Of a DNA stretch of 64,000 bases, positions 17,113 to 25,595 are shown piece after piece. Origin of the DNA: Lachnospiraceae bacterium (GTDB lineage Bacteria; Bacillota; Clostridia; Lachnospirales; Lachnospiraceae). The DNA lies in the NCBI GenBank assembly GCA_017552985.1, contig JAFZNO010000076.1, positions 17,593 through 81,592 of the forward strand, given 5' to 3'. Within the stretch, counting starts at the first letter, position 1, and every line of letters begins with the position of its first letter. Under the pieces are notes generated by a model, which made no database searches, was not told the origin of the DNA, and saw nothing but the letters and a program-made list of their open reading frames with translations. The position numbers were made by a program, and so were the translations under genes.

Positions 17113-17916
17113 ATGCAGTATGCGTATCCGGAAGGAAAACACCTGGCACTGACTTTCAGCTATGATGACGGTCAGATCTTTGACCGGCGGCTCGCGGCTT
17201 TATTCGACAAGTACGGGATGAAGGCGACGTTTCACCTGAATTCCGGAAGGATTGGCACGAAGGAGCACGGGCGAACCTTTATTGGGGAAGAGGATCTAAG
17301 AACCATTTACGCTAACCATGAAATTGCGTGTCACGGCGTGGAACATAAGGATCCCCTGCTTCTTACGGAGCAGCAGCTTTTGATGGAGTTTGGGGAGGAC
17401 AGGAGAACGCTGGAGGCGTTGACGGGGAGAATGATCCAGGGATTGTCCTATGCGTACGGCCGCTACGGTGACGTGGTGAAGCGGGTCGCAAGGACCGTGG
17501 GCCTTAAGTATTCCCGCACCGTAAACAGTACGCATGATTTTATGGTGCCTGCGGATTTTATGGAATGGAATCCGACGTGCCATCATGCGGACGAGAGGCT
17601 TATGGAGATTGGCAGGAATCTTTTGAATTCGCCGGAGTATCGCGTGATGCCGCTCATGTACGTCTGGGGACACAGCTATGAGTTTGACAGGGATGACACG
17701 TGGAACGTGATGGAGGAGTTCTGCGAGCTCATGCAGGGGCACGATGACGTATGGTACGCAACGAATCTGGAGATTTGTGATTACGTAAATGCCGTACGGG
17801 GACTGACGTATTCCATGGACGGAAAGAAGATCTACAATCCTTCCGTGATAAGCGTCTGGATCAAGGATGGCGAGAAGCTGCTGGAATGTAAGCCTGGAGA
17901 GACGGTCTGCCTGTGA
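17113..17916 (+). CDS. polysaccharide deacetylase (CE4/NodB-like)
   Basis: 267 residues, no signal peptide. Motif 1 SYDDG (16-20) supplies the catalytic base and metal Asp, and motif 2 HGVEH (74-78) supplies the two metal His. YAYGRYGD (about 117-124) and MYVWGHSYEFD (about 180-190) fit motifs 3-5. CE4 enzymes remove N- or O-acetyl groups from glycans. Lack of a leader suggests a cytoplasmic substrate or non-classical role. RBS GGGGAGGAAAAAA precedes the ATG. It follows the permease by 48 bp and is probably co-transcribed. Confidence 0.85.
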   Translation: MQYAYPEGKHLALTFSYDDGQIFDRRLAALFDKYGMKATFHLNSGRIGTKEHGRTFIGEEDLRTIYANHEIACHGVEHKDPLLLTEQQLLMEFGEDRRTLEALTGRMIQGLSYAYGRYGDVVKRVARTVGLKYSRTVNSTHDFMVPADFMEWNPTCHHADERLMEIGRNLLNSPEYRVMPLMYVWGHSYEFDRDDTWNVMEEFCELMQGHDDVWYATNLEICDYVNAVRGLTYSMDGKKIYNPSVISVWIKDGEKLLECKPGETVCL

Positions 17917-17993
17917 GATTGGCATGAAATAGTGGCGAAAGCCCGGACCAGGGGCTGAGTGGCGTTTTGGAGAATATTGGGAGGGAAGGCGAG

Positions 17994-18551
17994 ATGGTAA
18001 TGAATGACGTGGTGGCAATGGGTGATGAAGCTTATAAGGCAGCGAAAGAGCTTTTGGAAGAGGCAAAGCTGAAGAAGGGTGACCTGCTTGTCGTTGGATG
18101 TTCGACCAGCGAGGTGGGCGGTGCGACCATCGGGACGTTCTCCAGCCCGGAGCTCGCGGAGATGGTATTTGGGGGAATTTACCAGGCCACGGAAGAGGCG
18201 GGCGTCTTTCTGGTGGCGCAGTGCTGTGAGCACTTAAACCGCGCATTGATCCTGGAGAGGGAAGCAGCGGAAAAATATGGATATGAGATCGTAAACGTGG
18301 TTCCCCAGCCGAAGGCAGGCGGTTCCTTTGCAACCGCGGCCTACAATTCCTTCGAAGATCCCGTGGCGGTGGAGCACGTGAAGGCCCACGCCGGAATGGA
18401 TATCGGTGACACTCTGATCGGCATGCATCTGCGGGACGTGGCCGTGCCCGTGCGCATTCGCACGACCGGGATCGGGGACGCCCACGTGGTCTGTGCCCGC
18501 ACCCGCGCAAAATATATCGGCGGCTCCCGCGCCATTTACGTTGAGGAGTAA
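17994..18551 (+). CDS. UPF0340/TIGR01440 family protein (YwlG-like)
   Basis: 185 residues from ATG 17994 (GGGAGGGAAGG upstream; ATG 18000 is also possible). Conserved LLVVGCSTSEVGG (about 31-43), QCCEHLNRALILE (about 74-86), NVVPQPKAGGSFA (about 96-108) and AHAGMDIGDTLIGMHLR (about 126-142) identify the YwlG/UPF0340 family. It is a compact alpha/beta protein of unknown enzymatic function found in most Firmicutes, often near serine hydroxymethyltransferase; no such neighbour is seen here. It follows the CE4 gene on the same strand. Confidence 0.85.
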   Translation: MVMNDVVAMGDEAYKAAKELLEEAKLKKGDLLVVGCSTSEVGGATIGTFSSPELAEMVFGGIYQATEEAGVFLVAQCCEHLNRALILEREAAEKYGYEIVNVVPQPKAGGSFATAAYNSFEDPVAVEHVKAHAGMDIGDTLIGMHLRDVAVPVRIRTTGIGDAHVVCARTRAKYIGGSRAIYVEE

Positions 18552-18560
18552 ACCTACTAA

Positions 18561-18840
18561 AATGGGTCACAGGGACATATTTACTGACACATAAATTTCT
18601 AAAACTTGCAACATACTCGAGGGGATGGCTTGATAGTATCCCTCAGGCATGTGTGCCAAGCGTCGGTACTTAGGTGGCGTATACGAGCGAATTTGTCACG
18701 TGTGATGGATTCGCTCGTGACACCTTAGCACCGATACGCTGCACTCATAGTGCGAACGTGCCTGAGGGATACTATCAAGCCTCGGCCCCGAGTTTTTCAG
18801 TTTTGAAAATGTGTCAGTAGATATGTCCCCGTGACCCAAT
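18561..18840. repeat. 280-bp nested palindromic element (MITE/REP-like)
   Basis: The outer 32-bp arms at 18561-18592 and 18809-18840 match at 29 of 32 positions (GGGTCAC...GGGACATAT...ACTGACACAT). The middle arms at 18615-18649 and 18759-18793 contain a perfect 23-bp core (GGCTTGATAGTATCCCTCAGGCA, split here for length: GGCTTGATAGTA then TCCCTCAGGCA). The inner arms are CGGTACTTAGGTG (18664-18676) with CACCTTAGCACCG (18721-18733), and CGAGCGAAT (18684-18692) with ATTCGCTCG (18709-18717). The whole could fold into one long cruciform or RNA hairpin. No ORF is inside. It fills the gap between convergent UPF0340 and methyltransferase genes. Confidence 0.8.
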
Positions 18841-18852
18841 TATATTAAAAAC

Positions 18853-19929
18853 TTATTTTTTCAGTGCTTTCACGACTTGCTTGGCAAGTGCGACGGAGAG
18901 AAGCGGCGGTACTGCGTTGCCGATCTCTAAGTTCTTTCTGGAGCGGCTCCCGTAGAATTTGTAATCGTCGGGGAAGCTTTGAAGTCTTGCGCCTTCGCGC
19001 GTCGTCAGGGATCTGGAATCCCTAGGATGAATGCAGCGGGAAGAAGACGGTGTTGCAAAATTCCGCGTCATGGTGGGCGCCGGCTTTTTCCACCACATCT
19101 TTGCATAGGTGTTGCCGTAACCGCTGGTTGGCCGGAGCTCTTCGGGGAGATCCTCCTTGGAACCGCCGTCCGGCAATGCTTCCATGATGGCACGGATGCG
19201 CTCGCCGTTTTTTGGCGCTTCAAACTCTTCTAATGAGGTGCTGTTTTTACGCAGCCATTCCTGATAAGCGTTCTTGGGTTTCGTCTTATATTTTGTGGCG
19301 CATCCGCCGCTTTTGATCGAGGGAAGGTCCGAAAGGGCGTCCTCCAGCGTTACGTAAGGGAGAAGACCCTTGCCGTCGCCGTGCGTCGGAGCGGGATATT
19401 TGAAACAATTTGTGCCTCTCATGCCAACCAGGATCACGCGCTCACGGTACTGGGGAACGCCGTAATCAACGGCATTTAGGAGCTGGATCTGCACTTCATA
19501 TCCTAATTTCAGGAATCTTTCCTTGATCACGTCGATCAGCTTTCCGCCCTGCATGCTAAGAAGACCGGACACGTTCTCGAACAGGAAGAGTCTGGGCTTC
19601 ACAAAAGAGAGAATGCGACAGTACTCCTCGAAGAGCCATGCCCTGTCATCCATCTGGCGCTTGCCGAGGGTGGAATAGGATTGGCAGGGCGGGCCGCCGA
19701 CGAGCACGTCGATGGTCTTGCCCTCCGTTGCTTCAAGAATCCGCTTTTTGGTTAAGTTCCGAATGTCTTCATTGATCATGTTGACGCCGGGGTGGTTTAA
19801 CGTATAAGCCTTTGCAATGTCCTTTTCATATTCATTCGCAAAGATGATATTGAAATTGGGATTGTGCGCAAAGCCATAGCTTAAGCCGCCAACGCCAGCG
19901 AAGAGATCGATCACGTTATATTTTGCCAT
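18853..19929 (-). CDS. DNA (cytosine-5)-methyltransferase, orphan
   Basis: 358 residues. Motif I DLFAGVGGLSYGF (8-20), motif IV GGPPCQSYS with catalytic C82, motif VI ENV (118-120), motif VIII QYRERV (160-165), motif IX region and motif X GNAVPP near the C-terminus are all intact. The target-recognition region lies about 200-300. It methylates C5 of cytosine in an unknown site. No restriction endonuclease or Vsr gene adjoins. The ATG (19929) lies 3 bp after the murG stop, so it is likely in the murG transcript. A long palindrome lies just past its stop. Confidence 0.93.
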   Translation of the reverse strand: MAKYNVIDLFAGVGGLSYGFAHNPNFNIIFANEYEKDIAKAYTLNHPGVNMINEDIRNLTKKRILEATEGKTIDVLVGGPPCQSYSTLGKRQMDDRAWLFEEYCRILSFVKPRLFLFENVSGLLSMQGGKLIDVIKERFLKLGYEVQIQLLNAVDYGVPQYRERVILVGMRGTNCFKYPAPTHGDGKGLLPYVTLEDALSDLPSIKSGGCATKYKTKPKNAYQEWLRKNSTSLEEFEAPKNGERIRAIMEALPDGGSKEDLPEELRPTSGYGNTYAKMWWKKPAPTMTRNFATPSSSRCIHPRDSRSLTTREGARLQSFPDDYKFYGSRSRKNLEIGNAVPPLLSVALAKQVVKALKK

Positions 19930-19932
19930 GGA

Positions 19933-21015
19933 CTAATTCTCCGTTCCGTTCATGCCTGCCGCTTCCTTGATGAGTCCCATAATGGTTGCAACGGAGTCCA
20001 TCTGACTGCTGGCGGACATGGTCTGAATGTATGCCTGACGATTCCTGTATAGATTTTGTACGGCTTCCGTCAGAGACTTGGTCGTTAGGTCATCCTCCTC
20101 GATCACCACGGAGAAGCCCTGTTCCTTGAAGGATGCGGCGTTTAAGAGCTGGTCGCCGCGGCTGACCTCTGCGGGAAGCGGGATCAGAATGTTAGGTTTC
20201 TTTAATGCAAGGATCTCGCAGATGGCATTCGCGCCGGCTCTTGAGATCACAAGATCGGTGGCTGCAAAGATGTCCTTTAACTCAGCCTTCACGTATTCGA
20301 ATTGTTTATACCCCACTTGATCCAAAAGGAGATTGTCGACTTTGTCCTTACCGCACAGGTGAACGATCTGGAAATCCTTTAGGAGTTCGGGAAGCGCGGC
20401 GCGCACTGCCTGATTCACGTTTGCGGAGCCAAGGCTTCCGCCCATGACGAGAATGACAGGCTTATTTGCAGTAAATCCGCAAAGGTTAAGACCTGCGACG
20501 GCATTACCCTCTGCCAGCTCCTTACGGATCGGTGAGCCAGTCAGAACTGCTTTTCCGGCAGGCAGCGTCTTTAGCGTTTCAGGGAAATTACAGCAGACCT
20601 TTTTTGCCACGGGAATGCAGAGCTTGTTGGCGAGACCGGGCGTTACGTCGCTCTCGTGAATGATGCAGGGAATCTTTAAGGACGCAGCGGCCCGGACAAC
20701 GGGAACGCTGACAAAACCGCCCTTGGAGAACACCACGTCGGGCTGGAATTCCTTGAGATATTTCTTGGCTTCAAAGAAGCCCTTCATCACGCGGAACGGA
20801 TCGGAGAAATTCTTGGGATCCAAATATCTCCGGAATTTACCCGTGGCGATGCCGTGATAGGGAATGCCAAAATCTGCGATGAGCTTTTTCTCAATGCCCT
20901 CGTAGGAACCAACGTATTCAATCTCAAAGCCGGCTTCCCGCAAGGAGGGAAGCAACGCAAGATTTGGCGTCACGTGACCTGCCGTGCCGCCGCCCGTAAG
21001 AACAATTCGTTTCAT
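19933..21015 (-). CDS. murG: UDP-GlcNAc--lipid I N-acetylglucosaminyltransferase MurG
   Basis: 360 residues, full family length. The N-terminal G-loop GGGTAGHVTPNLAL (8-21), FSKGGFVSVP (about 96-105), HESDVTPGLAN (about 119-129), VMGGSLGSANVN (about 187-198), SRAGANAICEI (about 256-266) and LIPLPAEVSRGDQL (about 275-288) are MurG hallmarks. It adds GlcNAc to lipid I to give lipid II on the cytoplasmic membrane face. It lies away from the usual mur/div cluster. RBS GAGGATAAATTC precedes ATG 21015; a TATAAT-like box lies about 30 bp upstream. Confidence 0.95.
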   Translation of the reverse strand: MKRIVLTGGGTAGHVTPNLALLPSLREAGFEIEYVGSYEGIEKKLIADFGIPYHGIATGKFRRYLDPKNFSDPFRVMKGFFEAKKYLKEFQPDVVFSKGGFVSVPVVRAAASLKIPCIIHESDVTPGLANKLCIPVAKKVCCNFPETLKTLPAGKAVLTGSPIRKELAEGNAVAGLNLCGFTANKPVILVMGGSLGSANVNQAVRAALPELLKDFQIVHLCGKDKVDNLLLDQVGYKQFEYVKAELKDIFAATDLVISRAGANAICEILALKKPNILIPLPAEVSRGDQLLNAASFKEQGFSVVIEEDDLTTKSLTEAVQNLYRNRQAYIQTMSASSQMDSVATIMGLIKEAAGMNGTEN

Positions 21016-21084
21016 GAATTTATCCTCGAATCATTTTCTTATTATAAATTTCGCCAGCGTTGTATTCCGTCAACGCCCGCAAGC

Positions 21085-21321
21085 CTATTGCAGCTGCTCC
21101 AGGGCCTGTGCCAGCTGATCCGGGCAGGAGGTGGACTTAAAACCGCACTTAATGCCCTTCAGGCGGCTGATGGCTTCTTCCACGGGCATGCCCTTTACGA
21201 GAGCGCTGATACCTTTGGTGTTACCGTTGCAACCACCGACAAACTGTACGGATTCTATGATTCCATCCTTTACCTCCACGTCGATCGCCGTGGAGCAAGT
21301 TCCGTGAGTTACGTATCTCAT
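21085..21321 (-). CDS. TSCPD domain protein (TIGR03905)
   Basis: 78 residues from ATG 21321 (AAAGGAAG seven bases upstream). THGTCSTAIDVEV, GGCNGNTKGISALVKGMP, and the C-terminal CGFKSTSCPDQLAQAL contain the TSCPD signature and the cysteines that characterise TIGR03905. TSCPD domains occur C-terminally in some ribonucleotide reductases and as stand-alone small proteins of unknown role. Monocistronic, upstream of murG. Confidence 0.9.
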   Translation of the reverse strand: MRYVTHGTCSTAIDVEVKDGIIESVQFVGGCNGNTKGISALVKGMPVEEAISRLKGIKCGFKSTSCPDQLAQALEQLQ

Positions 21322-21483
21322 AATGATTCTTCCTTTCGTCAAAGATCATGGGGCAAACTACCCCTCATCATTATATGCGAAAGCACGGGAAAAAGCAATC
21401 GAAAGAAGTTTCAATTGTAATTGGCAGACGCATCGATTATACTTAGAGACAAAGAATACAATGACGATGGGACGGGTGAGAAA

Positions 21484-22446
21484 ATGAAAATCGTTTTACT
21501 CGAGAGAAACAGTGCAGGCACGGACATTTCCGTGGATTGCTTTAGTGAACTGGGTGAGGTGACGGCCTACGCTAATACGGTGACGGAGCAGGAGGTTGCC
21601 GAGAGGGTGGGGGACGCGGACATTATTGTCTGCAACAAATCGCCCATGCGGGAGGGTACCCTGAAGGATTGCCCGAACGTGAAGCTGATCTGCGAATTGG
21701 CAACGGGATTTGACAATTGTGACCTCGCATACTGTAAGTCCAGGGGGATCCAGGTGCGCAACGTCGTGGATTATTCCACGGGAATGGTCGCGCAACACAC
21801 GCTTACGCTGGCGCTGGCGTTGTCGCAGAAACTGATGCATTATGACATGTATGTCAAGTCTGGCGCGTATTCGGCGCAGGATCGTTTTTCGAATTTTGAC
21901 GTTCCTTTTTATGAACTGGAAGGAAAGACCTGGGGCATTGTCGGCATGGGCAATATCGGCAGGCGCGTGGCGAAGCTGGCGACGGCCTTTGGATGTAAGG
22001 TGATCTTTACCTCCGTCACTGGGAAGAGCACCTGCACGGATTATCCGCAGGTGGACAAGGATACTCTTCTTGCAGAGAGCGATTTCCTTTCGCTGCACTG
22101 CCCGCTGAGTGATCTGTCGCGCAATTATATTGATGCCGAAGCCCTTCGGAAGATGAAGAAGACGGCGTATCTGATCAACGTGGCGCGCGGCCCGGTAGTC
22201 AACAATCCTGATCTTTATGATGCCCTGATGAGTGGTGAGATCGCGGCAGCGGGCTTGGACGTGCTTGAGAAGGAGCCGCTTCAGGAATCAAATCCTTTGT
22301 CAAAGATCAAAGACAGCACGAAGCTGATCATCACGCCGCACCTGGCTTGGGCGAGCGTCGAGGCGAGAAAGCGTTGCGTGCAAGGCGTGTACGACAATAT
22401 TGCTTCTTTTTTACGAGGCGAGTGCCGCAACGTCGTTAACCCCTAA
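21484..22446 (+). CDS. D-2-hydroxyacid dehydrogenase, NAD-dependent
   Basis: 320 residues from ATG 21484 (GGGTGAG just upstream; a more distal TTG-initiated extension was rejected). Rossmann motif GIVGMGNIGRRVAKLA (about 144-159), catalytic Arg in NVARGPVVN (about 231-239), Glu in LDVLEKEPL (about 258-266) and His in TPHLAWAS (about 286-293) are complete. The best match is the HprA/glycerate dehydrogenase-like branch reducing 2-oxoacids; substrate not assignable. Divergent from the TSCPD gene. Confidence 0.9.
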   Translation: MKIVLLERNSAGTDISVDCFSELGEVTAYANTVTEQEVAERVGDADIIVCNKSPMREGTLKDCPNVKLICELATGFDNCDLAYCKSRGIQVRNVVDYSTGMVAQHTLTLALALSQKLMHYDMYVKSGAYSAQDRFSNFDVPFYELEGKTWGIVGMGNIGRRVAKLATAFGCKVIFTSVTGKSTCTDYPQVDKDTLLAESDFLSLHCPLSDLSRNYIDAEALRKMKKTAYLINVARGPVVNNPDLYDALMSGEIAAAGLDVLEKEPLQESNPLSKIKDSTKLIITPHLAWASVEARKRCVQGVYDNIASFLRGECRNVVNP

Positions 22447-22480
22447 CGTTTCCCATGGAAATAGTTGATTTGTAAAACAA

Positions 22481-22509
22481 TTGACATTCTTGCTTTAATG
22501 GAATAAGAT
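22481..22509 (+). promoter_or_regulatory. promoter of the 134-residue membrane protein gene
   Basis: TTGACA (22481-22486), 17-bp spacer, TAAGAT (22504-22509). It is followed by a strong ribosome site (AAGGGGG) before ATG 22550. Confidence 0.55.
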
Positions 22510-22549
22510 AATAGCAGGGATAAAAACGATTTACTAAGGGGGTATTGCC

Positions 22550-22954
22550 ATGGCGATGACGAATAATTGGGGTGACGACATCGATGACGAACTTAAGAAA
22601 AAAGAGAAACTGAGAGCTGGATTTACCTGGAATTTCATCAGCACCAACGTATTGATTACCAGATTTGATCAGGAAGTTGGCGAGTCAGATGAGAATTATC
22701 CGAAATATGAGCTTTCGAAGATGTGGTATTCCACGCTGGTGGTCATGCTTTTTTTTGAAATCATATTCCACAGCGTAATCTGCATCGTGGCATTGCCATT
22801 TTTCTTCCTGTATGGCATGATCTTGATCAAGATCGCCAGGCTGTTTAAGAGATTTGGATATTCTACCTTAAAGCATTGGATCGTTACGATCATTGCACTG
22901 ATCGCTGGTGCAGCCGCAAACTATCTGATCTGGTTTGTGCTTCCCGGCATGTGA
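22550..22954 (+). CDS. hypothetical membrane protein
   Basis: 134 residues, not recognised. A charged cytosolic N-terminus (about 1-60) is followed by two or three hydrophobic segments (about 65-100 and 110-130). The ribosome site AAGGGGG supports the start. It precedes the GtrA-like gene by 33 bp on the same strand, and both may form a two-gene operon behind the promoter at 22481. Confidence 0.7.
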   Translation: MAMTNNWGDDIDDELKKKEKLRAGFTWNFISTNVLITRFDQEVGESDENYPKYELSKMWYSTLVVMLFFEIIFHSVICIVALPFFFLYGMILIKIARLFKRFGYSTLKHWIVTIIALIAGAAANYLIWFVLPGM

Positions 22955-22987
22955 TCCAATGGCGAAATGGAATTGGAGCATTGATAG

Positions 22988-23431
22988 ATGTTTAATAAGA
23001 TCAAAGAACTGATGATAAAGTACCGTGAGCTCATCGTTTACGTGATCGTAGGCTTCATGGTAACGTTTTTTTGCTGGGGCGTGGCCGGCATTGGTAAACT
23101 GTTTTTGGACGTGGAGAATTCCTCCTTCCAGAACTTTTTGAACAATACGCTGAACTGGATCGCCGGCGTGTGCTTTGCATATCCGCTCAACAGAAAATGG
23201 GTATTTAAAAGCACGAATCCCCAGATATTCAAAGAATTTCTGGGGTTCGCTTCTTCCAGATTGTCCACGTGGGTGTTAGACGTCTTCATTATGTGGCTGA
23301 CGGTCAATATCTTCCACTGGAATTACTGGATCAGTAAAATATTTATTTCTTCCGTGCTAGTCATGGTCGTAAATTATATTTTTAGCAAGTTTCTTATCTT
23401 TCGGAAAAAGAAGAAAGAAGAGGAACGTTAG
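22988..23431 (+). CDS. GtrA family membrane protein
   Basis: 147 residues with four membrane segments. Motifs VGFMVTFFCWG in helix 1, NWIAGVCFAYPLNRKWVFKS after helix 2 and NYIFSKFLIFRKK at the end are the GtrA signature. GtrA proteins are linked to cell-surface polysaccharide or teichoic acid glycosylation, and the family is proposed to flip or assist undecaprenyl-linked sugars. No glycosyltransferase neighbour is visible. Its stop overlaps the convergent ABC permease gene by 4 bp. Confidence 0.88.
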   Translation: MFNKIKELMIKYRELIVYVIVGFMVTFFCWGVAGIGKLFLDVENSSFQNFLNNTLNWIAGVCFAYPLNRKWVFKSTNPQIFKEFLGFASSRLSTWVLDVFIMWLTVNIFHWNYWISKIFISSVLVMVVNYIFSKFLIFRKKKKEEER

Positions 23432-24093
23432 AATTCTTTCTTTTTCATAATGCCAATGCTGATCATCATGGAGATCACGAATGCCAGGATGCCAAGCCCA
23501 GCCAGGGAGAGTGCCACGACCTGCTGCGGCATGGCATCTAATTTTTTTACGATCGCAGCTAAGTCAATGTGATAATCCCTTACTGTGGTCTCCAGTACTT
23601 TTTTGCCCATAAGGCCTACAACAAAGACAATGCCAAAGATCACCATGAGAACGATGCGGGCTTTCTCGGCCCCAAACTTAATGGTAATGGGGAGCATCAA
23701 GCCAATGATGAACAGGAACGCGGGGAAAAAGACAAGGTCCATGCTCAGAGTATCCAAAACTTCAAAAGACTCTTTCTGGAAGATCAGGCTGGCGAACTGA
23801 AGGATCACTCCGGCAATCCAGAAGAAAAGGAGGCCCAAGAACGAGAAGACGTATTTTGCGTATACGTAGGTCTTGGCGTCAACGGGCAGAGTCATCAGGA
23901 ACGGATAACCGTTATCATAAGCGTCATAAGAAAGAGTCGTCAATACGATCAGGGACCCGATCAGGGAAAAATAGCTTAGGATGAAGGTCGAATCCATTGA
24001 AAGACTGAGAAAGAATGCTACAAATACGTACATAATCGCCAATTTCTTTTGCTTTGCAATCAGTAAAAAATCTTTTAACACTAAACCTTTCAT
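23428..24093 (-). CDS. ABC-2 type transporter permease
   Basis: 221 residues, six membrane segments. KDFLLIAKQKKL at the start and TLPVDAKTYVYAKYVFS in the first cytosolic loop match the ABC-2 permease family that partners YtrB-like ATPases. It follows the ATPase gene by one base (stop TAA then ATG), so it is translationally coupled. Third gene of a GntR-ATPase-permease operon, a cassette often induced by cell-wall-active compounds (family knowledge); substrate unknown. Confidence 0.85.
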   Translation of the reverse strand: MKGLVLKDFLLIAKQKKLAIMYVFVAFFLSLSMDSTFILSYFSLIGSLIVLTTLSYDAYDNGYPFLMTLPVDAKTYVYAKYVFSFLGLLFFWIAGVILQFASLIFQKESFEVLDTLSMDLVFFPAFLFIIGLMLPITIKFGAEKARIVLMVIFGIVFVVGLMGKKVLETTVRDYHIDLAAIVKKLDAMPQQVVALSLAGLGILAFVISMMISIGIMKKKEF

Positions 24094-24094
24094 G

Positions 24095-24940
24095 TTATTT
24101 TCCTCCCAGTAAAATCATGATCATGTCGTCGATGTTGCCGTTCTCAACGACGATGTTAGGATAATTGTCCAAGTAGAATTGCTTTTCGTTGGTAAGGCAG
24201 GAGTATCCGAAGGATTCCTTCTTCGTCGCCTTCAAATATTGCTTATCCAGCTTTGCGTATTCGTCTTCGCTGACTTTCAGGATGCCGTACTGTCCAAGGA
24301 TGGCGTCGGTGTCCTCGCGTAAAATGATCTTGCCCTTGTGGATCATGTAAACGTTGTCGCAAAGGCCTTCCAGGTCTGAAGAGATGTGGGAACTGATCAG
24401 GATGGAACGCTCACTGTCCTGTGCAAGGTAATCGCGAAGCATGTCGAGGATGTCGTTTCGCGCCAGAACGTCGAGACCGGACGTGGGCTCGTCGAGGATC
24501 AGAAGCTTGGCAGCGTGGCTGATGGCAACCAGAACGCGAAGCTTCGCCTTCATGCCGGTGGAGAAATCCTTGAGCGTCTTGTCGAAGGGAAGTCCCTGCT
24601 CCTTGCACTGCTCGCGGAAGAACTTTTCGTCAAAGCTGCGATACATGCTCTTTAGGATCTTTACGATATCCTCAAGGTTCAGCATCATGCTGAAACCGGA
24701 ATCGGAGAGGGCAACGCCAAGCTGCTCCTTGTCCTTGGAGGTGAAATCTTTGGGATCCTTGCCCAGGACCTCCAGGGTTCCTCCGTCGGGTTTGATCAGG
24801 CCGAGAATGGCCTTGATGGTGGTGCTTTTTCCGGCGCCGTTCTTGCCGATGAGGCCAGTCACGGTTCCAGCCGGGATTTCAAGCGAAACGTCCAGTGAAA
24901 AATCCTTATAGTTTTTCTGAAGATTATCTATCTTGATCAT
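24095..24940 (-). CDS. ABC transporter ATP-binding protein (YtrB-like)
   Basis: 281 residues. Walker A GKNGAGKST (about 33-41), degenerate signature FSTGMKAKL in place of LSGGQ, Walker B LLILDEPTSGLD, and the H-loop SSHISSDLE are visible. The C-terminal 60 residues are a regulatory extension typical of the bacitracin/YtrB branch. It lies between the GntR regulator and the ABC-2 permease and is expected to form a complex with the latter. Confidence 0.9.
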   Translation of the reverse strand: MIKIDNLQKNYKDFSLDVSLEIPAGTVTGLIGKNGAGKSTTIKAILGLIKPDGGTLEVLGKDPKDFTSKDKEQLGVALSDSGFSMMLNLEDIVKILKSMYRSFDEKFFREQCKEQGLPFDKTLKDFSTGMKAKLRVLVAISHAAKLLILDEPTSGLDVLARNDILDMLRDYLAQDSERSILISSHISSDLEGLCDNVYMIHKGKIILREDTDAILGQYGILKVSEDEYAKLDKQYLKATKKESFGYSCLTNEKQFYLDNYPNIVVENGNIDDMIMILLGGK

Positions 24941-24999
24941 ATTTTTTTCCCAATCCTTTTATTTCTAATGTTTTGGCGTCGCCGGGACGACGGGGAAGC

Positions 25000-25374
25000 T
25001 TAGGATTCCGAAAGGAGAATCTCTAAGATTTCCCGGATCTCGTCATCGGTGAGACCAACGGTTTTTGCCTTGGAGACCGCGAGGGAGAAGTCCTCCTCAA
25101 CGGCTTTCCGGCGTGCTTCTACTGCAAGTTGCCTGTCCATGGCCGCCACGTAGGTACCTTTCCCGTGTACGGTGACCACGAATCCTTCCTCTTCCAGCTT
25201 ATCGTAAGCCTTCTTGATGGTCAGGGCACTGATCCTGAGCTCATTGGAGAAGCTGCGCACGGAGGGAAGTGCTTCCCCCTCAGCGAGGCCACCTTGAATG
25301 ATCTCTTGCTTGATCTGTGCCATCAGCTGTTCGTAAACTGGTATCATGGATGAGTTATTCAATATAATATGCAT
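25000..25374 (-). CDS. GntR family transcriptional regulator, YtrA subfamily
   Basis: 124 residues: an N-terminal winged helix (PVYEQLMAQIKQEIIQGGL, then LPSVRSFSNELRISALTIKKAYDKLEEEGFV, about 11-70) plus only a short helical C-terminal tail, as in YtrA. Such regulators repress their own ABC operon. It is first in the operon, 59 bp before the ATPase gene. A very strong palindromic operator lies at 25471-25517 upstream. Confidence 0.92.
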   Translation of the reverse strand: MHIILNNSSMIPVYEQLMAQIKQEIIQGGLAEGEALPSVRSFSNELRISALTIKKAYDKLEEEGFVVTVHGKGTYVAAMDRQLAVEARRKAVEEDFSLAVSKAKTVGLTDDEIREILEILLSES

Positions 25375-25470
25375 ATTATGGTTTTACCTTTCTTGTAAGC
25401 AGTGACCTTGTACGCGCCATACAAAGCTATGGAAGACGTTTGCGCGATTGCCCTCCCGCTGTCTACAGTT

Positions 25471-25517
25471 AACAGTATATAACAGTTTGTAACAGTTGTC
25501 AACTGTTATATACTGTT
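25471..25517. promoter_or_regulatory. double palindromic operator of the GntR-ABC operon
   Basis: AACAGTATATAACAGTT (25471-25487) is a perfect 17-bp inverted match to AACTGTTATATACTGTT (25501-25517). A second palindrome, TAACAGTTG-T-CAACTGTTA (25490-25508), is nested inside. Repeated AACAGTT/AACTGTT half-sites suggest two or more overlapping GntR dimers. Confidence 0.75.
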
Positions 25518-25595
25518 TATTTTAAAATTTTTTAAAATAAGTCAGGGTTTGATTCAAACCCTGACTTAAACGTAAATATTTCTTATATAAACAGA

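Noticed and set aside
17296-18570. 424-codon minus-strand open frame
   Set aside because: It is antisense to the well-supported deacetylase and UPF0340 genes, and the product is Arg/Pro-rich as expected of a shadow frame.
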